Shown one piece after another: positions 1 to 6,884 of a stretch of DNA of 6,884 nt. A model generated the notes under the pieces. That model did no database searches and had not been told where the DNA came from. It saw only the letters and a list, made by a program, of their open reading frames with translations. Source of the DNA: VRUE01 sp050258095 (lineage in GTDB: Bacteria; Actinomycetota; Thermoleophilia; Solirubrobacterales; 70-9); the NCBI GenBank assembly GCA_050258095.1, contig JBLMYD010000067.1, forward strand, positions 1 through 6,884, written 5' to 3'. Each line of letters begins with the position of its first letter. Position 1 is the stretch's first letter. A program made the translations under genes and the position numbers.

Positions 1-5
1 CTCAA

Positions 6-28
6 GCGCGGCTCCTGCCGCGCGTTTT
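6..28 (+). terminator. Candidate intrinsic terminator of an upstream gene
   Basis: Positions 6-12 (GCGCGGC) and 17-23 (GCCGCGC) form a perfect 7-bp stem around the tetraloop TCCT. One G and a four-T run (25-28) follow. This is the shape of a Rho-independent terminator read on the + strand, although the T-tract is short. The opposite strand has no T-tract after the stem, so the element is directional. The gene it would end lies before the window. It could instead be part of the ahcY leader. Confidence 0.42.
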
Positions 29-55
29 GGGGAGGGGACCCGACGGCCCTTCCCC
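29..55 (+). repeat. GC-rich inverted repeat upstream of ahcY
   Basis: The purine-rich run 29-37 (GGGGAGGGG) pairs with 47-55 (CCCTTCCCC), giving nine pairs including one G-U. CC/GG at 39-40/45-46 can extend the stem past a bulged A38, leaving a four-base loop. It directly follows the terminator-like hairpin. It could be a second part of the terminator, a protein-binding site, or a leader hairpin if transcription of ahcY starts upstream of it. I do not recognise it as a known riboswitch; the conserved core of the SAH riboswitch is not visible. Confidence 0.35.
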
Positions 56-71
56 CTACACGCAAGCTCCG

Positions 72-77
72 TATCCT
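72..77 (+). promoter_or_regulatory. Possible -10 element for ahcY
   Basis: TATCCT fits the relaxed actinobacterial TAnnnT -10 pattern and lies 35 bp before the ahcY start. That would put the transcript start near 84-86, after the two hairpins. No convincing -35 hexamer is present at about 49-54 (CTTCCC). Such a short motif occurs often by chance, so the call is weak. Confidence 0.22.
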
Positions 78-112
78 TTTCTCCAGCCCGGGAAAAGAAT
101 CGAAAGGAATCG

Positions 113-1531
113 ATGGTCACCGCCACCGCCAACTACAAGGTCGCCGACATCGGCCTCGCCGAGTTTGGGCGCAAGGAGATCGCCCTCGCCGAGGTGGAGA
201 TGCCCGGCCTGATGCAGACCCGCGAGGAGCTCGCGGCCTCCCGTCCGCTGCGGGGGGCGCGGATCACCGGCTCTCTGCACATGACGGTGCAGACCGCCGT
301 GCTGATCGAGACCCTGATCGCCCTCGGTGCCGAGGTCCACTGGGCCAGCTGCAACATCTTCTCGACGCAGGACCACGCCGCCGCCGCGATCGCCGCCGCC
401 GGCATCCCGGTCTTCGCCTGGGAAGGCGAGACGCTGGAGGAGTACTGGTGGTGCACCGAGCAGGCCCTGCTCTGGCCCGACGGCGAGGGCCCGAACATGA
501 TCCTCGACGACGGTGGCGACGCCACCCTGCTCGTCCACAAGGGCGTCGAGTTCGAGCGGGCGGGGGCCGTGCCCGACCCGGCTTCGGCCGACTCGGAGGA
601 GCTCCGCGTCGTGCTCGCAACCCTGCAGCGCTCGCTCGAGGTCGATCCGCAGCGCTGGACCCGGATCGCCGCGGGGATCAAGGGGGTCACCGAGGAGACG
701 ACCACCGGCGTGCACCGGCTCTACCAGCTGGCCGAGACCGGCGATCTGCTCTTCCCGGCGATCAACGTCAACGACTCCGTCACCAAGTCGAAGTTCGACA
801 ACCTCTACGGCTGCCGCCACTCGCTGATCGACGGGATCAACCGCGCCACCGACGTGATGATCGGCGGCAAGGTGGCCGTCGTCTGCGGCTACGGCGACGT
901 CGGCAAGGGCTGCGCCGAGTCGCTGCGCGGCCAGGGCGCTCGCGTGATCGTCACCGAGGTCGACCCGATCTGCGCATTGCAGGCGGCGATGGAGGGCTTC
1001 GAGGTGCGGACGCTCGAGGAGGTCGTCGAGACGGCCGACATCTTCATCACCGCCACCGGCAACAAGGACATCGTCACCGCCGACCACCTGGGGCGGATGA
1101 AGCACAACGCGATCGTCGGCAACATTGGCCATTTCGACAACGAGATCGACGTCGCCGGGCTGGAAGCCTCGGCGGCCGAGAAGGTCAACGTCAAGCCGCA
1201 GGTCGACGAGTGGCGCTTCCCCGACGGCCACTCGATCATCCTCCTCTCCGAAGGCCGCCTGCTCAACCTCGGCAACGCGACCGGGCACCCGAGCTTCGTG
1301 ATGTCGAACTCGTTCACCAACCAGGTGATCGCGCAGATCGAGCTCTTCAACCGTCCCGAGGGGTCCACGGCCACGGACGTCACCGTGCTGCCCAAGCATC
1401 TCGACGAGAAGGTCGCGCGACTGCACCTCGCGGCGCTCGGCGTCAGCCTGACCAAGATGTCCGAGGAGCAGGCCGCCTACCTCGGCGTCCCCGTCGAGGG
1501 CCCCTACAAGCCCGATCACTACCGGTACTAG
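113..1531 (+). CDS. ahcY: Adenosylhomocysteinase (S-adenosyl-L-homocysteine hydrolase)
   Basis: Cytoplasmic NAD-dependent enzyme that reversibly splits S-adenosylhomocysteine into adenosine and homocysteine, removing the product inhibitor of methyltransferases and feeding the methionine cycle. The 472-residue length is normal for the bacterial form, which carries an extra segment of about 40 residues; here residues 136-186 hold it. Visible motifs are the substrate-domain SLHMT (54-58), LDDGGD (131-136), TEETTTG (193-199) and the catalytic block with K225, D229, N230 and C234. The Rossmann motif GYGDVGKG (259-266) is followed by E282 for the NAD ribose. NIGHFDNEID (337-346), GHPSFVMS (391-398) and the C-terminal K466/Y470, which reach into the partner subunit's NAD site, are also intact. 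The start is supported by GAAAGGA at 102-108, four bases before ATG. The next gene begins 12 bp after the stop, suggesting cotranscription. No missing catalytic residue or frameshift is seen. Confidence 0.98.
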   Translation: MVTATANYKVADIGLAEFGRKEIALAEVEMPGLMQTREELAASRPLRGARITGSLHMTVQTAVLIETLIALGAEVHWASCNIFSTQDHAAAAIAAAGIPVFAWEGETLEEYWWCTEQALLWPDGEGPNMILDDGGDATLLVHKGVEFERAGAVPDPASADSEELRVVLATLQRSLEVDPQRWTRIAAGIKGVTEETTTGVHRLYQLAETGDLLFPAINVNDSVTKSKFDNLYGCRHSLIDGINRATDVMIGGKVAVVCGYGDVGKGCAESLRGQGARVIVTEVDPICALQAAMEGFEVRTLEEVVETADIFITATGNKDIVTADHLGRMKHNAIVGNIGHFDNEIDVAGLEASAAEKVNVKPQVDEWRFPDGHSIILLSEGRLLNLGNATGHPSFVMSNSFTNQVIAQIELFNRPEGSTATDVTVLPKHLDEKVARLHLAALGVSLTKMSEEQAAYLGVPVEGPYKPDHYRY

Positions 1532-1543
1532 AGTCATCGGCCG

Positions 1544-2554
1544 ATGAAGGCAATGGTTCTCGCCGCGGGGCTGGGCACCCGGCTGCGGCCGATCACCTAC
1601 GCGATGCCGAAGCCGATGGTGCCGGTGCTCAACCGGCCGGTGATGGAGCACATCGTGCGCCTGCTCGCCGGGCACGGCTTCGCCGAGGCGATCGCCAACC
1701 TGCACTGGTTCCCGGAGACGATCGAGGGCCACTTCGGCGACGGCTCGGCCTTCGGCATCGAGCTCTCCTACAGCCGCGAGGAGGCGCTGCTCGGCACCTC
1801 GGGCGGCGTGCGCAACGCAGCCGGCTTCCTCGGCGACTCCTTCCTCGTCATCTCCGGCGACGCGCTCACCGACATCGACCTCGCCGCGATGCGCGCCTTC
1901 CACGAGTCCCACGACGGCGTCGCGACGCTGGCGACCAAGCGGGTCGCCGACACGACGCAGTTCGGCGTCGCGATCACCGGCGCCGACGGCCGCATCCAGG
2001 GCTTCCAGGAGAAGCCCGAGCCGGCCGAAGCGCTCTCCGACCTCGCCAACTGCGGCATCTACATGTTCCGCTCCGAGATCTTCGACTTCTTCCCGGCACC
2101 CGGCACGAGCAAGGCGGCGGGGGAGGGCGACCCGCCGGGCTTCGCCGACTGGGCGATGGACGTCTTCCCGGCGCTGCTCGAGAACGACGTGCCCTTCTAC
2201 TCGCACGAGATCGACGCCTACTGGAACGACATCGGCAACCTCGACGAGCTGCGCCAGGGCAACCTCGACGCGCTGCGCGGCGCGGTCGCGGTCGAGCCCG
2301 GGGCGCCGGAGGTGGCAGACGGCGTTCGCGCGGCGAGCCCGCTCGACGGCGCCGAGGTCGAGGGCCCGGCGCTGATCGGCGCGGGGGTCGAGCTCGGCGC
2401 CGGGGTGCGCATCCAGGGCCCGGCGATCGTCGGCGACGGCTGCCGCATCGGCGAGGGTGCCTGGGTGCGCGACTCGATCCTGCTCGCTGGGGCCGAGCTG
2501 GCGCCGCGGGCGATGCTCGTCGGCGCCATCGCGGGTCGCGTCGCAGAGGCGTAG
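1544..2554 (+). CDS. NDP-sugar pyrophosphorylase-like nucleotidyltransferase with short hexapeptide-repeat tail
   Basis: Probably joins a nucleoside triphosphate to a sugar 1-phosphate, releasing pyrophosphate and making an activated sugar for envelope glycans. The N-terminal signature AAGLGTRLRP (7-16) with PKPMVPV (22-28) is the nucleotide-binding loop of the family. SGDALTD (104-110) supplies one metal-binding Asp (D106), EKP (156-158) and NCGIY (169-173) line the sugar pocket, and WNDIGN (227-232) supplies the second metal Asp (D229). Residues about 265-332 show imperfect hexapeptide repeats (IGAGVELGAGVRI, IVGDGCRIGEGAWV), a short left-handed beta-helix. Overall it resembles mannose-1-phosphate guanylyltransferases and related actinobacterial enzymes, but base and sugar specificity cannot be read from the sequence. 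It lacks a fused phosphomannomutase domain. It starts 12 bp after ahcY without a clear Shine-Dalgarno, so translation may be coupled. M1 is kept over M4 because MKAMVLAAG is the usual family opening. Confidence 0.93.
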   Translation: MKAMVLAAGLGTRLRPITYAMPKPMVPVLNRPVMEHIVRLLAGHGFAEAIANLHWFPETIEGHFGDGSAFGIELSYSREEALLGTSGGVRNAAGFLGDSFLVISGDALTDIDLAAMRAFHESHDGVATLATKRVADTTQFGVAITGADGRIQGFQEKPEPAEALSDLANCGIYMFRSEIFDFFPAPGTSKAAGEGDPPGFADWAMDVFPALLENDVPFYSHEIDAYWNDIGNLDELRQGNLDALRGAVAVEPGAPEVADGVRAASPLDGAEVEGPALIGAGVELGAGVRIQGPAIVGDGCRIGEGAWVRDSILLAGAELAPRAMLVGAIAGRVAEA

Positions 2555-2610
2555 CTCATTTTTGACACTGTGCGCACCACGCGCGCGCCGGCGCTCGCCA
2601 GGCTCGGGGC

Positions 2611-3234
2611 ATGCAGCCTCTGCACGTCCTCTCCGCCGGGCTCGTGCCGCCGCTCTGCGCGGCCTGCGGGCGCTCCTGCCGCCGCGAGGCGGTGATCTGC
2701 ACGCGCTGCAGGCGTCGCCTTGCCGCGGCCGAGCCGTTGACCGGGCTCGGCGCCGCCGGCCTCGACCGCGCCTGGTCCTCCGCCTCGCACGAGGGCGTCG
2801 CCCGCCAGCTCGTCGCGGCGCTGAAGTTCCGCCGCCTGCTGCCGGTCGCCGGCCTGATCGCCGACCGCATCGAGTGGCTGGCGCCGGCGAGCGTGCTGAG
2901 CGGCACGATCGTCCCGGTCCCGACCGCGACCGCGCGCACCCTGCAGCGCGGCTTCGACCCCGCGGTCGAGATCGCGACGGCGCTGGCGGAGCGCACCGAG
3001 TTGCCGTCCCGCCCCTGCCTCGCCCGGGTCGGCGGGACGCGGCAGGTCGGCAAGCGCCGCGGCCGGCGGATCGGCCACCCGCCGCGTTTCCGCCTCGCCG
3101 GCGAGGCGCCCCGCAGCGTCGTCCTCGTCGACGACGTGCTCACGACCGGCGCGACGCTCGCCGCCTGCGCCCGCCTGCTGCGCGACGCCGGCGCCGTCCG
3201 CGTCGTCGCGGTCACCTTCACCCGTCGGCTGTGA
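2611..3234 (+). CDS. comF: ComF family protein (amidophosphoribosyltransferase-like)
   Basis: ComF/ComFC-type protein of 207 residues, within the usual range of about 200-240. The N-terminus has a zinc-ribbon with paired cysteines C16-x2-C19 and C30-x2-C33. The family's middle region contains LKFRRLLPVAG (71-81) and VPVPTATARTLQRGFDPA (101-118), where RGFD replaces the commoner RGFN. The C-terminal half is a type I phosphoribosyltransferase fold with the PRPP loop VVLVDDVLTTGATL (170-183), including D174/D175 and the TTG turn. Family members are needed for DNA uptake in naturally competent bacteria, but are widespread in non-competent ones and their reaction is not settled. No comFA helicase is next to it here. 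The upstream 56-bp gap has only a weak GGGG (2606-2609) as ribosome-binding site. No in-frame alternative start looks better, and the cysteine pairs sit at the usual distance from this ATG. Confidence 0.93.
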   Translation: MQPLHVLSAGLVPPLCAACGRSCRREAVICTRCRRRLAAAEPLTGLGAAGLDRAWSSASHEGVARQLVAALKFRRLLPVAGLIADRIEWLAPASVLSGTIVPVPTATARTLQRGFDPAVEIATALAERTELPSRPCLARVGGTRQVGKRRGRRIGHPPRFRLAGEAPRSVVLVDDVLTTGATLAACARLLRDAGAVRVVAVTFTRRL

Positions 3235-3253
3235 GCGTTCGCGCGCGGATGAG

Positions 3254-3282
3254 TAGCATCGAGGGGACAGAACCGAGGAGGG
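3254..3282 (+). promoter_or_regulatory. Possible hpf promoter -10 and strong ribosome-binding site
   Basis: TAGCAT (3254-3259) fits the TAnnnT -10 pattern. GTGAGC (3231-3236), 17 bp upstream, matches a -35 at only three of six bases and overlaps the comF stop. AGGAGG (3277-3282), four bases before the hpf ATG, is the strongest Shine-Dalgarno in the window and fixes that start. The ribosome site is secure; the promoter is tentative. A private promoter would fit a stress-controlled hpf. Confidence 0.4.
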
Positions 3283-3286
3283 AGAG

Positions 3287-3637
3287 ATGCGGATCGAGAT
3301 ACGTGGACGCAACGTCGAGGTGACCGAAGAGCTTCGTGGTCACGTGACGAAGCGGTTCCGCCGGATCGGCAAGCAGGTGTCGGAGCTGGCAACGCTCGAT
3401 GTCGAGCTCTACGAAGAGCGCAATCCCTCGATCGAGGACAGCCAGGTGGGGGAGGCGACGCTGAGGCTGAAGGGAGTTACCCTGCGCGCCCGCGAGGCCT
3501 CGCCTGAGATGGCGCACACGATCCACGAGCTCGCCGAGGACATCCGCCGGCAGGTGAAGAAGCACCGCGATCAACGCCGCAAGCGCAGCAGGACTCGCAA
3601 GGCCGTCGCCCGGCTTCGGGGCAGAGCAGCTGGCTGA
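3287..3637 (+). CDS. hpf: Ribosome hibernation promoting factor, short form (HPF/RaiA/YfiA family)
   Basis: A 116-residue protein that would bind the 30S decoding site and silence idle ribosomes under starvation or stress. The beta-alpha-beta-beta-beta-alpha fold is legible: MRIEIRGRNVEVTEELRGHVTKR-type opening (strand 1, helix 1), VSELATLDVELYEE (31-44) and QVGEATLRLKGVTLRARE (53-70) as strands, and the second helix PEMAHTIHELAEDIRRQVKK (73-92). The tail (91-116) is very basic, rich in K and R, consistent with rRNA contact. The usual D-x-Y-x-A-I-D motif at helix 2 is degenerate here. The C-terminal dimerisation domain of long HPF (about 180-200 residues or more) is absent, and I see no continuation of it in any frame of the following gap, so truncation by frameshift is unlikely. 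Gene order comF-hpf-secA resembles Bacillus comFC...yvyD-secA. An AGGAGG site four bases upstream supports the start. Confidence 0.93.
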   Translation: MRIEIRGRNVEVTEELRGHVTKRFRRIGKQVSELATLDVELYEERNPSIEDSQVGEATLRLKGVTLRAREASPEMAHTIHELAEDIRRQVKKHRDQRRKRSRTRKAVARLRGRAAG

Positions 3638-3669
3638 GCTGGGCTCGACGTGGATCTCTGACAGCGGCT

Positions 3670-3766
3670 GACCCGCGGGTGGCGCGGCGGCAGGGGGTCC
3701 CCCATAGCGCAGGACGCGCCAGCGTCCGAGCACATGGGGGAAAGCCGCCGCGACAGGACCCGCGGG
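3670..3766 (+). repeat. Three-tier nested inverted repeat between hpf and secA (candidate structured RNA or terminator)
   Basis: The 160-bp gap 3638-3797 has no credible gene but folds on paper into one long hairpin. Tier 1: 3683-3691 (CGCGGCGGC) pairs perfectly with 3744-3752, 9 bp. Tier 2: 3698-3705 (TCCCCCAT) pairs perfectly with 3734-3741, 8 bp. Tier 3: 3712-3717 (GGACGC) pairs perfectly with 3722-3727, 6 bp, with loop GCCA. Between them are an asymmetric loop (AGGGGG against AA) and a six-by-six internal loop. Outside, the self-complementary CCCGCGGG occurs at 3672-3679 and 3759-3766 and can close the structure. No T-tract follows. It may end hpf transcription, protect its 3' end, or act as a secA leader if secA is read through from hpf. 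I do not recognise it as a named riboswitch class. Confidence 0.6.
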
Positions 3767-3783
3767 CCTGAGCGCAAGGCAGC

Positions 3784-3789
3784 TACCCT
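3784..3789 (+). promoter_or_regulatory. Possible -10 element for a leaderless secA transcript
   Basis: TACCCT fits the TAnnnT -10 pattern and ends eight bases before the secA ATG, so transcription could begin at or next to the start codon. No Shine-Dalgarno lies at normal distance: AAGG at 3776-3779 is about 18 bases away. No clear -35 is seen. Leaderless mRNAs with this spacing are common in actinobacteria, but the hexamer alone is weak evidence. Confidence 0.33.
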
Positions 3790-3797
3790 GTCTCGCA

Positions 3798-6629
<2,832 letters not shown>

Positions 6630-6630
6630 A

Positions 6631-6656
6631 GGGCGTCCCGGCGGACCGGGGCGTTC
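6631..6656 (+). repeat. Hairpin A, just after the secA stop
   Basis: Positions 6631-6641 (GGGCGTCCCGG) pair with 6646-6656 (CCGGGGCGTTC plus C) as an 11-bp stem with three G-U pairs and the tetraloop CGGA; the inner five pairs (CCCGG/CCGGG) are all Watson-Crick. It begins two bases after the secA TGA. No T-tract directly follows, though five Ts occur at 6677-6681. Its right arm overlaps the left arm of the larger hairpin at 6649-6758, so the two cannot form together. Confidence 0.5.
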
Positions 6657-6758
6657 CGGTAGGGGTTCCGCTTAACTTTTTCGAGCAGCGGGGATTGCTG
6701 GCGCCCGAGCGAGCAGCCGCGAAAAAGTACAAGACGCTTCACCCCTACCGGAACGCCC
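6649..6758 (+). repeat. Hairpin B: 110-nt element with 18-bp perfect inverted arms downstream of secA
   Basis: The left arm 6649-6666 (GGGCGTTCCGGTAGGGGT) and right arm 6741-6758 are perfect reverse complements over 18 bp. Inside, CG (6669-6670/6735-6736), CTT/AAG (6671-6673/6731-6733) and a perfect 9-bp stem ACTTTTTCG/CGAAAAAGT (6675-6683/6720-6728) continue the helix with small internal loops. A 36-base apical region (6684-6719) can form alternative small stems. The element fills most of the secA to SnoaL-like gap and ends four bases before the next gene's ribosome site. It may be a secA terminator or 3' stabiliser, a regulatory leader, or a small palindromic repeat (MITE/REP-like). No target-site duplication is evident at its edges. 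Confidence 0.7.
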
Positions 6759-6762
6759 GTTA

Positions 6763-6768
6763 GGGGGG
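6763..6768 (+). promoter_or_regulatory. Ribosome-binding site of the SnoaL-like gene, with upstream complement
   Basis: GGGGGG at 6763-6768, nine bases before GTG 6778, is the only purine-rich stretch that can serve the partial gene. TAGGGG (6761-6766) is an exact reverse complement of CCCCTA (6742-6747), which lies in the right arm of hairpin B. When that arm is not paired with its left partner it could mask this site. Confidence 0.45.
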
Positions 6769-6777
6769 ACGAGACTC

Positions 6778-6884
6778 GTGGGCCACGATCCTGTTCGTGA
6801 GTTCATCCGTGCGTTCAACGAGCGGGATCTGGGTGCGTTCGTGGCTGTTCTCGATCCGGAGGTGGAGCTTCACTCGATGAGGGG
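6778..6884 (+). CDS. SnoaL-like / NTF2-fold protein, N-terminal fragment (cut by window edge)
   Basis: Reading from GTG 6778 gives 35 residues and runs open off the window: VGHDPVREFIRAFNERDLGA, then FVAVLDPEVELHSMRG (21-36, the last residue inferred from the partial codon GG). The pattern of a helix with FxRAFNERDLxA, then LDPEVELHS, is typical of the first helices and strand of SnoaL-like, NTF2-fold domains. These are small cone-shaped proteins that serve as enzymes or ligand-binding domains with very diverse functions. The function cannot be inferred from this fragment, and a fusion to another domain remains possible. The start is chosen because of the G-run at 6763-6768 and because the homology begins within a few residues. 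About a third of codons end in T (for example GTT, CGT, GGT, CTT), clearly more than in secA, which hints at lower expression or different origin; the sample is small. Confidence 0.75.
   Translation, partial: MGHDPVREFIRAFNERDLGAFVAVLDPEVELHSMR

Noticed and set aside
1..112. SAH or SAM riboswitch upstream of ahcY
   Set aside because: The conserved cores of these riboswitches as I know them are not visible; only two simple hairpins are present.
56..2206. 716-codon open frame on the minus strand opposite ahcY and the nucleotidyltransferase
   Set aside because: Low-complexity, Arg/Gly/Val/Asp-rich translation with no domain, lying exactly antisense to two well-supported genes; long antisense frames are expected in high-GC DNA.
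448..2565. 705-codon open frame on the plus strand in another frame
   Set aside because: Arg-rich shadow running across the ahcY and nucleotidyltransferase junction with no recognisable motif.
2562..2567. Perfect TTGACA upstream of comF as a -35 element
   Set aside because: The matching -10 position (about 2585-2590) is GCGCCG, with no TAnnnT at any reasonable spacing, so no promoter is called; the neighbouring GTGCGCAC palindrome is too short to interpret.
2218..3312. Long minus-strand frames opposite comF
   Set aside because: Composition is that of antisense GC-rich DNA, and comF on the plus strand has clear cysteine pairs and a PRPP loop.
3660..3790. Known structured RNAs (c-di-AMP riboswitch, SRP RNA, raiA motif) between hpf and secA
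   Set aside because: None of the conserved sequence cores that I can recall is present, and the raiA motif is expected upstream of hpf rather than downstream.
3638..3797. C-terminal HPF domain lost by a frameshift
   Set aside because: No frame of the gap gives a recognisable dimerisation domain; the gap is dominated by inverted repeats.
6649..6758. Retron non-coding RNA or self-cleaving ribozyme in the large hairpin
   Set aside because: No reverse transcriptase is nearby and no hammerhead core (CUGAUGA...GAAA) is present; long arms alone are not enough.

Overview
The window is a GC-rich (about two thirds G+C or more by eye), gene-dense chromosomal segment. All five complete genes and one partial gene lie on the + strand. 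Protein features suggest a high-GC actinobacterium, with a Thermoleophilia/Solirubrobacterales-like lineage as my best guess. The reasons are the C/G-ending codons, the insertion-containing SecA, the short HPF and the gene order. This is recognition from memory, not a database result.

Layout: (1) 1-112 is a leader with two adjacent GC-rich hairpins, the first resembling an intrinsic terminator for an upstream gene, followed by a good ribosome-binding site. (2) 113-1531 is ahcY, S-adenosylhomocysteine hydrolase. (3) 1544-2554 is an NDP-sugar pyrophosphorylase-like nucleotidyltransferase with a short hexapeptide-repeat tail, 12 bp after ahcY. (4) 2611-3234 is a ComF-type phosphoribosyltransferase. 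(5) 3287-3637 is a short-form ribosome hibernation factor (hpf/raiA). (6) 3638-3797 is a non-coding gap filled by a three-tier nested hairpin. (7) 3798-6629 is secA, the preprotein translocase ATPase, with an intact C-terminal zinc motif and a start that looks leaderless. (8) 6630-6777 is a non-coding gap with two overlapping, mutually exclusive hairpins, the larger having 18-bp perfect arms. (9) 6778-6884 is the N-terminal part of a SnoaL-like (NTF2-fold) protein, cut by the window edge.

The genes are mostly housekeeping: the methyl cycle (ahcY), activated-sugar synthesis for cell envelope glycans (nucleotidyltransferase), DNA uptake or phosphoribosyl chemistry of uncertain role (comF), ribosome hibernation (hpf) and protein export (secA). 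The comF-hpf-secA order echoes the comFC...yvyD-secA neighbourhood of Bacillus, where prfB follows secA. Here a structured element and a SnoaL-like gene follow instead.

No mobile-element gene, CRISPR array, tRNA, rRNA or defence system is visible. The most interesting material is non-coding: the secA 3' region (6631-6777), whose complementarities would allow a switch acting on the next gene's ribosome-binding site, and the nested hairpin between hpf and secA.
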